Assembly: GCA_018857735.1 (NCBI GenBank)
Contig: JABMCL010002073.1
Coordinates: 1,669,501 to 1,733,500 of the forward strand
Direction of reading: 5' to 3'
Origin: Alviniconcha marisindica
Taxonomy: Eukaryota > Mollusca > Gastropoda > Provannidae
DNA: 64,000 bases
Positions 1-12,323 of the stretch are shown piece after piece. How positions within the stretch are numbered: position 1 is the first letter of the stretch; each line of letters starts with the position of its first letter. The notes beneath the pieces were generated by a model that was given only the letters and a program-made list of their open reading frames with translations, did not search any database and was not told where the DNA came from. The translations under genes and the position numbers were made by a program.

Positions 1-205
1 AGGAAGAGGTATGTTTTGACAGAGAGGTTTGGGAGACAGTCAGGAAGTGTTTTGACAGAAGGTTTGGGTGACAGTCAGGAAGTGGTATGTTTTGACAGAA
101 AGGTTGGGAGACAATAAGGAAGTGGTATGTTTTGACAGAAATGTTTGGGAGACAGTAAGGAAGTGGTATGTTTTGACAGAATGGAGACAGGAGGGAAGTG
201 GTAAG
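1..205. repeat. Minisatellite, ~35-45 bp unit, about five copies
   Basis: The segment repeats a unit built around GGAAGTGGTATGTTTTGACA followed by GAAAGGTTTGGGAGACAGT, with small deletions between copies. The array starts at or before the window edge. It lies in an intron of the DHRS1-like gene, upstream of the first visible exon. Confidence 0.85.
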
Positions 206-377
206 TGTTCTCCTTTTTCACAGTTTATTTACCTGTAGGGATTGCGTTTTCTCTTGTGCATGTTTTGTAATTGCATACATGTCTCTTTTTCTTGTTTTCA
301 CTTCAGTTTGTATTTTTGCACCCGGTGGATATTGATTCCAACCCCCCACTGTCGGTTTGTGTTTGTTTTTGCTTCAG

Positions 378-453
378 CAACTGTTGGAGGAAACCTTTAA
401 GAGCGGAGAAACACCAGAATATGCAGGACTGGCAGTGGCTAAGCTGGCAGCAG
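378..453 (+). CDS. DHRS1: DHRS1-like exon A (third from last)
   Basis: The acceptor is TTGCTTCAG and the donor CAG|GTACAGT. It encodes QLLEETFKSGETPEYAGLAV and a few more residues, leaving one base (G) that completes the Asp codon of the next exon. Confidence 0.8.
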
Positions 454-3400
454 GTACAGTACTGTGCTGTATTTCAGTGTTTCATTCAGTGCTGTTTGTT
501 TGCTGTGGGGCTCCTGCTGTTGACCCTCACCCTGCCAAAGAACATGCAACTTTTGTGTGGAAGTTTTTTTATGCTTCGTGTACAAACAACCCTCATTCAT
601 TTATGCTTGATATATATATTAGATATGTAATATATAAATATATAAAAATGAGACCTTGTAATTTTGTATTATTATTATTATTGTTATTCATCAGTAGGTT
701 AGCAAGGACTATTTTTTTTAGGTTTTGACTGAACCTAAACTACAATCCTTGTCAAATAAAGTTTTTGAGTTTGAGAACGTGTACTGTTTTGCAGTGTCCT
801 TCCAGAGCTGGGTTGCATGATGTTGATAGTATTGCAAACTATCCCTCTGACAAGGCACCACCAGGGTATGAGTTGGGAGCCTACTAGATCCTGGGAGGGT
901 TGCGCAAAGCATTTGCTGCTGCATCCTTGCAAGGAGTGACCTGCAAGTAGTCTCAGCCAGCCACTGTTCAGATTTGATTGAAGTGTGCAGCTTGTAACTT
1001 GATGTGAGCCTTCAGGGGAACCATGGCTGATGTGACCCATTTTTACCTTTCTTTTTCATTTTCATAAAGGAAACGCGGAGGAATTTGACATCATTTATTG
1101 TATTTCATTTCTCATGCGTAAGTTTATTTGACATCATTTGCAAGACTCATAAATTCTGAACGTTGTATTGTCATTGAAACCAAATTTGTCAAATGGGCTA
1201 TGCAAACTGCATGAACTGCTGAGTGGTACATGGTTGATTCAGCACGGTCTGTGCACAAAACTGGCCTGTTGATTTCAAGCGCAGACAGTGCTTGCTAGCA
1301 TCTGACATATTTAGGAGGCTCCTAGCCTTTGTAGGGGGCAGAGAAGTAGCTCCTGGGTTAGGAGGTGGTATTATGTGCCACCTTCAGACATTTGTGTTCC
1401 ATGCAACCCACCTAACTTGCTTGGCTGCTGCTTCCTGCCAGGTGATTCCTTGCCAAGATTTTGTGCTTGTACTATCTGGCCCAGGGTCGTCTTGAAGATA
1501 GAATCTGCCAATCAGAACTGTCCATTTTGAGAACTTTGGCCCCACATGGGGGTGCATGAATGTTTGGTATTTAAGGGTGTACAAAAGGCAAATAGAAAGC
1601 ACTTTGCCATGGCCAATGTAATGTCCAAAAGGTAGGAAATGGGTAAGAGGAAATATCTATGGACCTCACAGTGTAGTGTTCTTCTTCTCTCTTTTTTCTT
1701 TTTAGTTGTTGTGTTCTTCTGTTAAAACGGTGCTACTGTCTTTAAGGCACAGGGATCTAATTTGAGAGGGGGGGGGGGGGGGGAGTATTGCATTAGAGCC
1801 TAAAAATTTCAGTAATGAAGCCTGCAAATGGAAGTATTTGTACATTTTCTATATTTTCAGGCCTGCTGATGTCTTCACTTGGGGCCATTTCAGTGTTGTC
1901 TAAAGGGATAGTTACAAGTCAGTTAAATCTAGCGAAAATCTGAAACAGAACGAGACCCAGAGCACTCATGCAGAATCAGCATACAAGGGAATTAATTAGT
2001 GCTCGAAATACATATCAGGTTTTTGTTGTTGTATGTGTGTTACGTATTTCAAGCGCCAATTAATTCCTTTGTGTGTTAAATCTAGCAAAGGAAATGGCTC
2101 ATTGCTGAACATGATGCTAAAGATTCTTGCCAGTTGCAGTTGAGATTCATTGTTTTGTAATTGATGAAAGGATGAAAGTACTTTTGTGTTTTCTGTCTTT
2201 TTCCTAAGACCCCGATGTGATGAAGAAATCAGGGCGCATTCTGATTGCTGCCGACCTGGGTGATGAGTATGGATTTGTGGATGTGGATGGTGAGATTGTT
2301 TTTGCTGCCTTTTGATTGTGTAGCCATTGTGGTGGCTGGTGTGAAATGTTTTGCCTTTTGATTGTGTAGCCATTATGGTGGCTGGTGTGAAATGTTTTGC
2401 CACCTTGTTTAGTTATGTCATCACTGCATTTAAATCAGCTCTGAAGACCCATCTGTTTAAAGCCTACTACAGCTAGCAAAATCTCTGTCCCCTCCCCCTC
2501 CTTCTGTAAATTATTTGACTCCCTGTGTGTGTGTATGTGTGTGTAATGTAGGTCTTGCTGTTTGGCTTTTCTGTGGTTTGAATTGCTTGTAATCATTGTT
2601 TTCAGTTTCCACTTGTGGTGTTTTAACTTGGATGTTAAACTTGCTTCCTGCACAGCAAGCCAAGCTTCAGTTGTATGTTAGAGGTTTGGGCTTTAAAAGT
2701 ATGGGGCAGGAATGGTTCAGTTGGTAGAGCATCCAACTGAAAAGCCAGGCGCAGGCACAATATTGACATGGGTTCGAGTCCCCAGTTTGCAGCAAGGGAT
2801 TTTTCTCCCAGTCAGCTTCCATTGCACTCTCTTACCATGTCCATACAGCCCCCGTGTACAGTTGCATACATCAACATTTGTGCATACATTAAAAATCCCA
2901 AACCCTGGCAGCCTCACGATAGTTTGGACACACAAAAATACTGCACGCAAAGTAGGAATGGGTAGTGCCTTGCAACAGCTGCTGTGCCGTACCTAGGTAA
3001 GGCAACCCTAATTTTGCATAAGGAACATTGAAGTATCTCATTAGTAGTAGTAGTAGTATTATGGTGGCTGTTGTGAAATGGTGTCATTTCAGTCATGTAT
3101 GTATATATAGAGCTTTTGACAGGACAGAGTGTTGTTGAAAATTTCAGAGCCATTGCCAGTTCACAGCCGCAACTGTATGGATCTCATTTCATGACTCATG
3201 TGCATTTGTCACTCTCAAGAGATCCCGATTCAAGGGCTGTTGTGTTTGTCTATCTATGAAAAGCTTTTTGGGTGTAAAAGGGCAGCTGGGAGCGTGTTAA
3301 GTGTTGTACGCATTTGGTTGTTTCAGGTGTGCGTCGTTCCTCCATGCGTGAGTTGGGTTATTCGCTGGCCTATTTGACACGCAAGCCCATCTTCATGAAG

Positions 3401-3463
3401 GTCATCCCAAGCTTCATCAAAATCCCTTGCTGGGTGCTGTCCCTGGCTGGAAACAAATTCTAG
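378..3463 (+). CDS. DHRS1: DHRS1-like short-chain dehydrogenase/reductase, C-terminal part only
   Basis: Spliced coding sequence 378-453, 2209-2289 and 3327-3463. It gives 97 residues ending SLAGNKF, with GT-AG borders and agreeing phases. The product aligns over its whole length with the C-terminal third of animal DHRS1: a helix, then LAADPDV, then SGRILIAADLGDEYGFVDVDG, then a hydrophobic, basic tail (PSFIKIPCWVLSLAGNKF). Human DHRS1 has the counterpart VLPSCDLARRYG and ends in a similar amphipathic segment. The NAD(P)-binding Rossmann motif and the Ser-Tyr-Lys catalytic residues lie on exons left of the window. DHRS1 is an ER-associated reductase of steroids and carbonyl compounds; activity here is inferred from family only. 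The gene converges on the MADF/FHA gene. Confidence 0.85.
740..775 (+). repeat. Fragment of dispersed TIR repeat
   Basis: The segment ACAATCCTTGTCAAATAAAG followed by TTTTTGAGTTTGAG resembles the terminal sequence at 19168-19200 (CTATCCTTGAGTATTAAAG followed by TTTTCGAGTTCGAG). It looks like a diverged end of the same family. Confidence 0.5.
1983..2072. repeat. Imperfect inverted repeat (hairpin)
   Basis: The 29-base arms 1983-2011 and 2044-2072 are complementary at most positions (GGAATTAATT facing AATTAATTCC, GAAATAC facing GTATTTC). A 32-base loop separates them. It may be a small foldback element; nothing shows a function. Confidence 0.55.
2209..2289 (+). CDS. DHRS1: DHRS1-like exon B
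   Basis: The acceptor is TTCCTAAG and the donor GATG|GTGAG. It encodes the DPDVMKKSGRILIAADLGDE segment and the following YGFVDVDG, the region of DHRS1 after the catalytic core. Confidence 0.85.
2307..2402. repeat. 46-bp tandem duplication
   Basis: Two near-identical 46-bp units (2307-2352 and 2353-2398) contain TTTTGATTGTGTAGCCATT and GGTGGCTGGTGTGAAATG. A more diverged piece, ATGGTGGCTGTTGTGAAATG, recurs at 3061-3080 in the same intron. Confidence 0.85.
2420..2480 (+). mobile_element. Remnant of a non-LTR retrotransposon C-terminus
   Basis: The reading AFKSALKTHLFKAYYS followed by a stop matches the FKxxLKTHLF signature found at the end of many L2/CR1-type reverse transcriptases. A GT-rich stretch follows it. 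Only this small fragment is recognisable. Confidence 0.45.
2704..3000 (+). mobile_element. tRNA-derived SINE (family 1)
   Basis: The head has an A-box-like TGGTTCAGTTGGTAGAGCA (2711-2729) and a B-box-like GGGTTCGAGTCCC (2770-2782), spaced as in a tRNA gene. The acceptor stem is not paired and an unrelated body follows, so it is a SINE and not a working tRNA gene. The body differs from the four SINEs further right. The right end is approximate. Confidence 0.65.
3327..3463 (+). CDS. DHRS1: DHRS1-like last coding exon
   Basis: The acceptor is TTGTTTCAG. It encodes the C-terminal 45 residues, ending PSFIKIPCWVLSLAGNKF, with the stop TAG at 3461-3463. The aromatic, basic tail is typical of the membrane-associated end of DHRS1. 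Confidence 0.85.
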
Positions 3464-4865
3464 TCATCTCCACCTGTGACAATCATTTTGTTTTACATGT
3501 TGGCTTTATATCCTTTAACCCTTTCTCTGCTGGGTGATGGAGCAACCTTCACAGTCTGCATACAAACCCAGCTTTGCAAGAAGTGAAAATTGTGATTACA
3601 ATGCACTTAGTATCTGCATATCATGTAGCCAGCTGTTGATGAGACTACATACTTGTCTATAGCCTGTTTGCTATATATGTCTTTTGCTGTGGGGCTTGTG
3701 TGGCAGTGAACAAAAGCAGTCACCAAGGCCAAACACTCTTTAATTTTTTTAACAACAGCATTGGGGATAAACTAGGAGGCCCTGGTAGAACACCTATAAC
3801 AAGTTGCTTTCCCAAGAGTAAGCAAGACTATTTCATCCGGCAGCTGACCTCTTGCTTCTGCCCACTAAGACCAGTGTAACATGTTCAAACACATGCTTTG
3901 AATTGCGCAGACCCAAGATGCTTGATCGTTGTTTTCGAAAACAGCATGAGGGCATGTTTTGTTTACATGGCGATGGTACTTGGACAGTCCACAGGTTTGT
4001 CTGGGGAGGGAGTGGAGGGGGGTTGTATGCCGGTACTGACTGGCTAAAGCTCATCTGTCAGTCCGAGGGTGGTGAGAGGTCAGTTGTAAAAGGAGGCAGT
4101 GAAGCTTGCAAAGCGACAAGAAAGGCAAGCAGCTATGCTTGGACAATCACATGCAGTTTTAAGACAGAGAAGCCATGACCATCTCTGTTTTTTCAAAGGT
4201 TTTCAAACCCTCCTGTTGCCACGAAAATGGTCCATGGTTTGCCTGAACCTGTAACTCTGATAGGGATAAAATCATGCAGAGTTTCAAACATCTTGCAGAA
4301 ACAACATGTGAGAAAATACTAAGTGCTTTAGCGTGTATTAAAGACCAGGGATCTGCCTAGGCAGTATGTCAGTTATCAACCTTAAGTAAGTGCTGAAGTA
4401 ATATGTTTGTTATAAAGTCAACATATCAAACAATCATGCCAAATTTGGACTAGACTGGACGAGAACTTGTCCATGAAAATTGCTTCCATTTTCATCATTT
4501 TGCTGTCAAAACCAAGGCATGTGCATCTTTATTACATTTGCTTTGTTAGAGTTGTTTGTGGGTTAATAATATAAATCATGTGTTTATTGGTGAAAAAGAA
4601 TTCCTATTTTTAAACCTGTGTTCACATTTTTGTTTGTCTGGAATAGGTAGATATGTGTACATGCAGAAGATTTTTTATGTGGTAGATTTTAAGTCTTCAC
4701 CTGCCACAAGAACCAAAAACAAAATGTAACACATCTACTTTTGCCCTTTGAAATACTGATTGCTAGTCCTATCCACCAAAGTGGTAACATATTTGTATAT
4801 ATAGTTGCTACCAATTGTTACACGGAATACATATATATATATGAATAAAGCTTTGTAAGTGCATG
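3464..4865 (+). other. Probable 3' UTR of DHRS1-like gene
   Basis: About 1.4 kb of unique, AT-rich sequence separates the stop codon from the first good poly(A) signal at 4844. I see no further exon. Confidence 0.55.
4844..4849 (+). terminator. Poly(A) signal AATAAA for DHRS1-like gene
   Basis: AATAAA is followed by a GT-rich stretch (GTAAGTGCATGTTTGTGTGT), the classical arrangement of a cleavage and polyadenylation site. It is the first convincing signal after the stop codon. Confidence 0.6.
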
Positions 4866-4953
4866 TTTGTGTGTCCTCCTTAAGGCTTAAAAAAGTCCAC
4901 TAGCAGTATCAAATTAGATGCAATAGCTGAAACCTGACACATTTTCTGATAGC

Positions 4954-4959
4954 TTTATT
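4954..4959 (-). terminator. Possible distal poly(A) signal of the MADF/FHA gene
   Basis: TTTATT on + is AATAAA on -. It would end the leftward gene about 100 bp from the DHRS1 poly(A) signal, tail to tail. The 3' UTR would then be about 7.7 kb. Nearer signals exist, for example at 11772, so this is only a candidate. Confidence 0.35.
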
Positions 4960-5192
4960 TCAGCATCATAAACAATTGCACACAACTCCATAAAACAAAT
5001 CATAATACATCCATGTTAATACAGCTGCAAATAATAAAAGTCAAATATTGACAACATCTCAGTCATTAAACAGAATGTTAATGATCAGGAACATTTTTGG
5101 AAACATCTCGGGTCGTTAAACAGAGATGATCAGGAACATAGCATTGAGAATTAAAAATTAAAAAGTGGAAAATGGGGGGACAGGTAAGTTAA

Positions 5193-5668
5193 AACTCCTG
5201 TAACCTCTTATTTGTGATAGACAAGCAGTAAAAAAACAACCTGTAACCTCTTATTTGTGATAGACAAGCAGTAAAAAAAAATCCTGTAACCTCTTATTTG
5301 TGATAGACAAGCAGTAAAAAAAAACACTCCTGTAACCTCTTATTTGTGATAGACGAGCAGTTAAAAAAACTCCTGTAACCTCTTATTTGTGATAGATAAG
5401 CAGTAAAAAAAACTCCTGTAACCTCTTATTTGTGATAGACCAGCAGTAAAAAAAACACTCCTGTAACCTCTTATTTATGATAGACAAGCAATAAAAAAAC
5501 TCCTGTAACCTCTTATTTGTGATAGACGAGCAGTAAAAAAACTCCTGTAACCTCTTATTTGTGATAGACAAGCAATAAAAAACTAACTAACTCCTGTAAC
5601 CTCTTATTTGTGATAGACGAGCAGTAAAAAAACTCCTGTAACCTCTTATTTGTGATAGACAAGCAGGT
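5193..5668. repeat. Minisatellite, 41-46 bp unit, about 11 copies
   Basis: The repeated unit is CTCCTGTAACCTCTTATTTG followed by TGATAGACAAGCAGTAAAAA. Copies differ mainly in the length of the A run and at single bases (GACAAGC, GACGAGC, GATAAGC). On - it reads open (ITNKRLQEFF repeats), but that comes from the repeat and is not a gene. Confidence 0.95.
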
Positions 5669-6120
5669 TGACACAGGTAGCTCTGCAAACAATTTGTTGT
5701 ACTGTATAATTCAAAGTAACAAGTAAAGCACTCAAAACTGCTACTTCCAATATATATAATATATAAAATTAAAATAAAGTATTGGTGACTTCCATATAAT
5801 GAACAAAAGCACTTTTGCTTAAAACTTTGAGGGAGTAAATAATTGACAGATTTTTTGATTTTTTGTCAAAACAAAACAACAAAAAACAGAAAATAAACTT
5901 CAGTTAATATTTTAAAACCATGATCTTTTCAACTGCACAACAGTCAGGGAGAATTTGGACTTGACCCAAAAAGAATTTGTAGTTATACCTTCCTGATGCC
6001 ATAGCAACCTTGAAATTAGGTCATAGTCATAAAAACAATTAGGACGAAGGCGTAAATTTTATGTCATCTGAGGTAGTCATTATGTACAGTTTAACTTCAA
6101 GCATTTAAAGATCTAGCATA

Positions 6121-6329
6121 CCCCCCCACCACCCACTTCCCCCAACCAAGAAAAAAAGTATTAAAGTGTTTGTCATAGACAAACATTCCTCGTTATTTTT
6201 TACATGGCCTCGCACATACCCCCCCCCCCCCCCCCCACCACCCTTCCCCCAACCAGGAAAACAAAAAGTATTAAAGTGTTTGTCATAGAGACAAACATGC
6301 CTCGTTATTTTTTACATGGGTTCACACAT
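6121..6329. repeat. ~105-bp direct duplication with poly-C heads
   Basis: Units 6121-6220 and 6221-6329 share a poly-C start, CCACCAC, TTCCCCCAACCA, then AGTATTAAAGTGTTTGTCAT and CCTCGTTATTTTTTACATGG. Each contains a short perfect hairpin, TGTTTGTC-ATA-GACAAACA, in the first copy and a near version in the second. Confidence 0.9.
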
Positions 6330-9300
6330 TTGTTTTTTATGCGAGTCAAAAGGAAGCCATAATACCAGCATAATGTATATCAACAATGCAGTACATGTTA
6401 AGTACATTGAAAACATATTAATTTTTAAGTAACAATTTTTTATTTTTTTAAAATGCAGCAGGATAGTTTGCAACATAGACCCATCCACAGCCCCGTCCCT
6501 TTCCTGCTGTTGTCGGGAGGTATCACAAGTGGCAGCCGACAAGAGGGCTTGTGAGCCGGTTTAAGCAGAGGGGCCTTGACTAGATTCCGCTTCGGCTCAC
6601 CTTTTTCTTCATAAAGGTTCTGGTTTGTGGACAGTCTTGTTGTGACTTTGTCCCTCACAATTAATGAAACATTAAAATGGTTCTCATCGCTGCCCATCTT
6701 AATGCAGGAGTCATTCTGGTGGTGACAGTGTAGCAATAGGAATATACTCTTCCCCCACCTCCATACCCCTGTCCCCCTTCTCCCCATCCCTAATAAGCCT
6801 TAATGTTCCTGTGGAAGTTAAGCACCATGTTTACCAAAGGGCTTCCACTGGGAAAGTGACCGATTTACTGCGGTCACTTCAGTCCAGATACCATGTCACG
6901 TTTCTTTCCTGCCTGACGGTGAGAAGATTCCCTAAACTGCAATAGGGGCATGGACAGAAAGTTTTCATGTTTTTTGGACGATATCAAAGTGTTTGAACCA
7001 AGCAAAGAAGTAGACTCAACTGTGGAAATGACAGTCCAATGCTACAGATGATGCGAAAGGACGAAGCTCTATAGACGAGTTTGATTTGTACATTACTCAA
7101 GACAGAAAATCACCAAAAATCCGACACCATGCACTGTCTACCTAAAAATTACTTGAGGGGTAGACTGACACCCTAAAAACCAAAACAAGGCAGAGAAAAA
7201 AACTGAACGCAAATGCCTGCAGCAAAAAAAGAAGAAAAAAGAAGGCCAAGAAAGAAACTGAACACAAGAGCCTGTGGCAAAATTATAACGAAAGACAAAT
7301 CAACACAAATGCAAGAGTTAAATGAAAAATGGCTGCCCTTATCAGGCAAGCAGACAATTCAAACCAAATGGCTAGATGGAAAGGTTGGTGAAAATGACGA
7401 AGAAAGATCAAGGAAAAATTGGGATGGAAAAAAATTCGTTACTCCCACCCGATCGAAAACCATACATGGTAACTAACAGTCTTTGACAGCGTGCAATGTC
7501 ACAAAGGCTAGAAATGCCACGTAATCCATGCACACAATACAAACCACACAATGATGCTAACAGCCACTGGACATTGAATAGATGCTCACGAAGTACCCAT
7601 ATAATTTTTATATATTTTTTTAATCAAGTTGTCTCGACTAGCGAGGCAGCTCAAGGTTACTCCCATCACCCCCACATCAAAAAAGAATGAAACAACTCAA
7701 AAAGCAAAAGGGAACGCAAAGAGAGGAAAAACAAACTGAATGGTCGGAGTGTATACCAAGAACCTCACTGACCCAAACACGAAACCCTATCCCAGAGAAA
7801 GCACAAAGTATCTAGTCTGATCAACTAGAAAAAATAACAGGCAGAATAATGCAAACAAACAACTTATTGGGAGGGGTGAAATTGTGGAATTATAGGTAGA
7901 TAATAATGTGACGAGATTATTTTCTTTATTGTACATTGCCGCTTCTCATACGGGACATGTACATTTGTTTTTGTGTGTATTGTTAGTTGTCATATATATA
8001 TATATTTTAACACGTTATCTTTGATATTTTTCTCAATTAACGTTTAAAATGCAGGAGAATGTTGCAAAGCGCAGTGAGATCGGATCAGAGAATAGCGATA
8101 TATTGGCCTAAGTTATCTTTTAATACTATTTATTATTATTGTGAAGGCAGGGGTCATCCCAACTAAATGGACTGAAACGCCATGAATCTGACAAGGTGAT
8201 ACTGAGAAAGAAAAAAAGAAAGGAGAGTGACAGAAAAAAAAAAAAGAAGGAACAAATACCAAATTTTGTCAGTGGTGTCGGAGCTTCGAACAGGAAATTG
8301 TTCTAAGTCGATTACCCTGTAGGCACCCATACAACCATGTTGCTGTGTTAGGGCGATTGAACCAAAACTGACAAAACTGCACTGAGTCAGTGTGTGCCGA
8401 GCCGTTGTTTGTGATACCAGTGTGTGAGACAAAAATCTGCGCTAAAAATAGCATTTCGCGTCTCTGATTGGTTGAGATTGACGACTTTGTGGGGCCTGTG
8501 GATGGGTCCATTGCAGTCATACATGACCACATTTTACATGTGGTTCACAATTTACATCATTTTTGGTTCTCATATTTACATCAGAAGCATACTGAACTGA
8601 CAGAACATGGCCAACAACAAAATCACACTTTAAAATGAATAATAAAAGCACCTCAGTTTGCAAGCAATGCAGCAAATATCAAATGAATGACATAAAAGCC
8701 ACACTTGTAAGTGTATAATATAATGTATTAAGTTCTTTTTTATTTATTTTATTTTAAAACAACATACACACACACAGTAGTGACACACAGAAATGCTGTC
8801 CACTGTAGCACTATTTACTTGCAATATCAGAAACCAAAAATGTTAATGTAATACAAATACGTGTTGGCTGCCTCCAACAAAAAAGAACAAAATATCAGTG
8901 ATGTGGAGAAAGTATGTCATAGAAAACGCAGTGCATGCTGCCATTTGGAGGCTGGTGTGGGGCTGAGAGTATGGACTTGGACGAATATATTTGTGATTAG
9001 CACTGATAAAGGGGTGACAAAGGGCACCATCGTGACCATGCGGTCTGGGCATTGTGAGTTACCGACACCCCACTGAAAAATTCAATCACTGACTGTTAAT
9101 TACTTGATATAAGTTTCAAGATGTGCAGCTCCACAATGAAGTGGTATTAAAGCAGCCATGTAGAAATAAAAAGCTGACTGGACTCATAGCTTAAAAGTCA
9201 AAGCATGCTTCTGAAAAAAGGTTAAATGTAAATGTTAAATGCAATTCTGAAGCCATTTACAAAGTCTTAGTGGGCTGCAGGCGATAGGAACATGACAAAA

Positions 9301-9802
9301 TAGGGGGGGCTCTACAATTAGAAAATGTCACTAATAAGAGTGAACTGATCAAATCAACTCCAGGTATGTTTTTGCCAATTGTTTCATAATCTTCCCAGTA
9401 ACTTTGCCTTTCTTTTATCCGAGTACATCACATTTTGGTAAAATAATAACATATTCTTTTATGTGCCATATCTGCATCAGAGCACATAATCCATTACATA
9501 AAATCAAAAAAAGGAATTACAGTCGTACAAAAAACAAACAACAACAAAACAAAAAAGAGGAAGACAAAACACACAACTCTTTGATTGAGAAACTGGCTAA
9601 CAGCACTACCAACAACCAACTCACAAATATCATAGATGCAAGTAAAAGACATGCAATACAAAACCTGATTCAATGACAAAGAATGTATTGCTGCTTGTCT
9701 TCTGTGGTAGGTAGAGTCACACAAAACATGTTTATAAACCAGAATCATATAATTCTATCATGTATTTGAAGTTTAATTCAATAACTGATGTTTGATTTTG
9801 TC

Positions 9803-10110
9803 AGCTACTTGCATGATTACAGAGCACAATTTATGGTACATATTTTTATACATTAAATATACACTGTCATTGTAAATGATATTGTGATATTAGGCATGCA
9901 CATTTTGACAGTAAATGCACCTTGTTTGCCTTTGACTGGATCAAAGATATCTAAAAGGTACTTGCATGATTACACAGCACCATGTAACTTGTAATAAATA
10001 AATAAATAACGCACTGTCATTGTAAATGAGAACAATGTGATAGTAGGCATGCACACTTTGACAGTAAATGGACCTTGTTTGCCAATGATTAGATGAAAGA
10101 TATGAAAAGA
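9803..10110. repeat. ~150-bp diverged direct duplication
   Basis: Both halves contain ACTTGCATGATTACA, then ACTGTCATTGTAAATGA, then GGCATGCACA, TTTGACAGTAAATG and ACCTTGTTTGCC in the same order. The second copy carries an (AATA)n stretch. Confidence 0.85.
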
Positions 10111-10794
10111 TGAGTTCAGTTCAAGATGGTTTCAATACACTTGGAAAATCCCATAATATGGGCATAATTTATGCACTTCACCCCATCTCTCAGAAGTTTC
10201 GCTAGCATTGCCTTTGAAACAGTTCTAATGTTTTTCTGATTGATTCATCTCACTGAAAAGATGAGCATGTTCAAAATATAAATCATTAAACTTTTTTGTT
10301 AATCCAGCATCACAACTGATTTTTCTCTTAAATAAATTAATTAGTGAAGGAATGAGACTGTGAGATAACTCAGGAAGGACTAAAGTTAATCTGACAGGGA
10401 TGAGACATTTCAACAAATGTTATGTATGATCTGATTGTCTGATCACAGCTGATCAGTTGTTTTGATGGGACATGTGATTTTCTGTAAATTCCCTTGAGTT
10501 CCTTATTATTTTAAATGCTTTTGAACATAGTCATCAAATAACTTCATTACATCCCTTGAAGTTAAACACAGTCTTTTTAACTACTTGGTTTGTAAAACTA
10601 AAACTAGTAAAGGATCACAAATTTTGATCTCCTTTGGCTTCACTATAAACAAAATCATAATAACGTGCATGTACATGGCACATGCAATTTTCTGCTGAGC
10701 AGTGTTCACAAGATCAAAAAATATTTATACAATAACAACAACAAAATCATTGCAAAAACTGTCCAATAATGTTTTTAATCTTCTTATTCTAAAT

Positions 10795-11000
10795 CATGTT
10801 GAACTTCAACATTCTGAAGACAATGATACTTCTTGTGCATGCTGAGTTATTTTGGCATTTTCATAATCCATGGAACTCAGACATGGACTACAGTAACAAT
10901 GCATATATTTATGTGATTGTTTTGCGTAATATTATACACACTGGGGACTTCGGTTTATACTATTATTATATTACTATTAGTCTCATCTGAAGGACTTTTG
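10795..11000 (+). repeat. Dispersed repeat, copy 1 (partner at 23468-23660)
   Basis: It shares with 23468-23660 the ordered blocks AACTTCAACA, CTGAAGA, TGCATGCT, GGTTATTT/AGTTATTT, ATGGA, TGTGAT, TTTTGC, GGGGAC, TCGGTTT and AAGGACTTTTG. Both copies are diverged. The family is unidentified. Confidence 0.55.
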
Positions 11001-11771
11001 ATGCACTTTGCCATCCATGGTTCCCTTTAACCTAATATGCAGGCATGCTTAAGGATGTATCCATAAACTGTCCAGATCACATCCTCCTAAACAGACCTTT
11101 TAAAAATACATTTAGACTTTGAGTATTCTAGCAGTGTGGAAGGCATTATAATGTCTGCATGAAATGCAGTTGTGAATATCAGTTACAATTATCATCAGTA
11201 TTATATAGTTCATACAATTTTAAAAACATGACAAGCATTGTGCAAATATAAAAACAAATCTGAAGAAAAAGAAAGAAAAAAGAAAAAAGAAAAAGAAATA
11301 TATATATACACACTGATGTTATAAATGCTTAAAATTCTGGTGTGAATACTGTGGATACAAATTCAAATTTTACACACAGAACATTTCATGTCTGGTGAGT
11401 TACAATAACTGCAGTAAGAAATATATATATGTCTGTAAAGTGCTATTATACAAACTGTCTTCCTAGGACTAATCTAATGCTGACACACAAGTGTATTTAC
11501 AAACAAATAACAGTAACTTTACATTGCATGACTACTTCTGATTCTGAATACTGAAACAATACTTTAACAATGAAAAGAGCCATAAATGAAACAAAGGTTC
11601 TACACATATAGTGGAACTATATATATATATATATAGCAGATGTCCTGATTTGTACGCTTCATTTAGATTGAAATGCAGGCAATATTAAAATGCAATAGAC
11701 TCTCATTCTGAAAAGAGAGACGCAGAGGGGGAATAAAAGCAAACGATGCACTCCACCTGCAGAATGAAAGT

Positions 11772-11777
11772 TTTATT
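11772..11777 (-). terminator. Possible proximal poly(A) signal of the MADF/FHA gene
   Basis: TTTATT on + gives AATAAA on -, about 0.9 kb after the stop codon at 12702. It is an alternative to the distal candidate at 4954. Confidence 0.3.
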
Positions 11778-12097
11778 TTGTTGCTTTCTTTTTTCTCTAT
11801 GTGTATCATACAGGAAAACATGCAACTTTAGAGTGACAAACAGTCAGACTTTTGTGTCTAGTCTCTAGATGTGGTATCTCAGGCAGGGAAGTTTATATAT
11901 ATAGTACTTGCAAGGTATGAAAAACTTAATAACATCCATATTCTTGAGAAGGCTTGCATGCAATTCTTCTTTCATTATGTAAAGTGGCCAACTTCATCCT
12001 TCTGAAGACAAGTTTTAATTTATACATTTTGCCGAACTCGCCTATCCTTCCTCAGCTGGAAATACCAAGAAAGAATATATTTATATATATATATTCT

Positions 12098-12323
12098 CCA
12101 AACTCAACCCCAAAAGTAATAAATTTTATCTTTACTGATTAAACCAAAAGAAAAAATGCTTTACAATCACATGCTACTGACACAACTTAAGCTGTCTCAT
12201 AACAGCAAACAATATATTCTGGACTTCACCCATAAAAAGTAATACAATTTATCTTTACCAATTAAACCAACAACAACAAAATGTTTTACATGCTACACAA
12301 TTGAAGATCTGCCTCATAACAGC
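12098..12323. repeat. ~120-bp direct duplication
   Basis: The two copies share AAAAGTAAT, TTTATCTTTAC, ATTAAACCAA, ACATGCTAC and CTCATAACAGC in the same order. Confidence 0.8.

Larger units (their letters stand above)
454..2208 (+). other. Intron of DHRS1-like gene
   Basis: It contains an AT-rich stretch with (ATT)n near 667-690, a fragment at 740-775 matching the end of the TIR element seen at 18607-19200, a poly-G run at 1768-1783 and an imperfect hairpin at 1983-2072. I see no other gene. Confidence 0.6.

Noticed and set aside
271..728. Two overlapping + frames near the left edge
   Set aside because: Only 378-453 is supported as an exon by similarity and splice sites. The rest is intron read through.
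7213..7690. Lys-rich frames of 64-87 residues
   Set aside because: A-rich spacer; no similarity, no splice logic and no repeat of the frame elsewhere.
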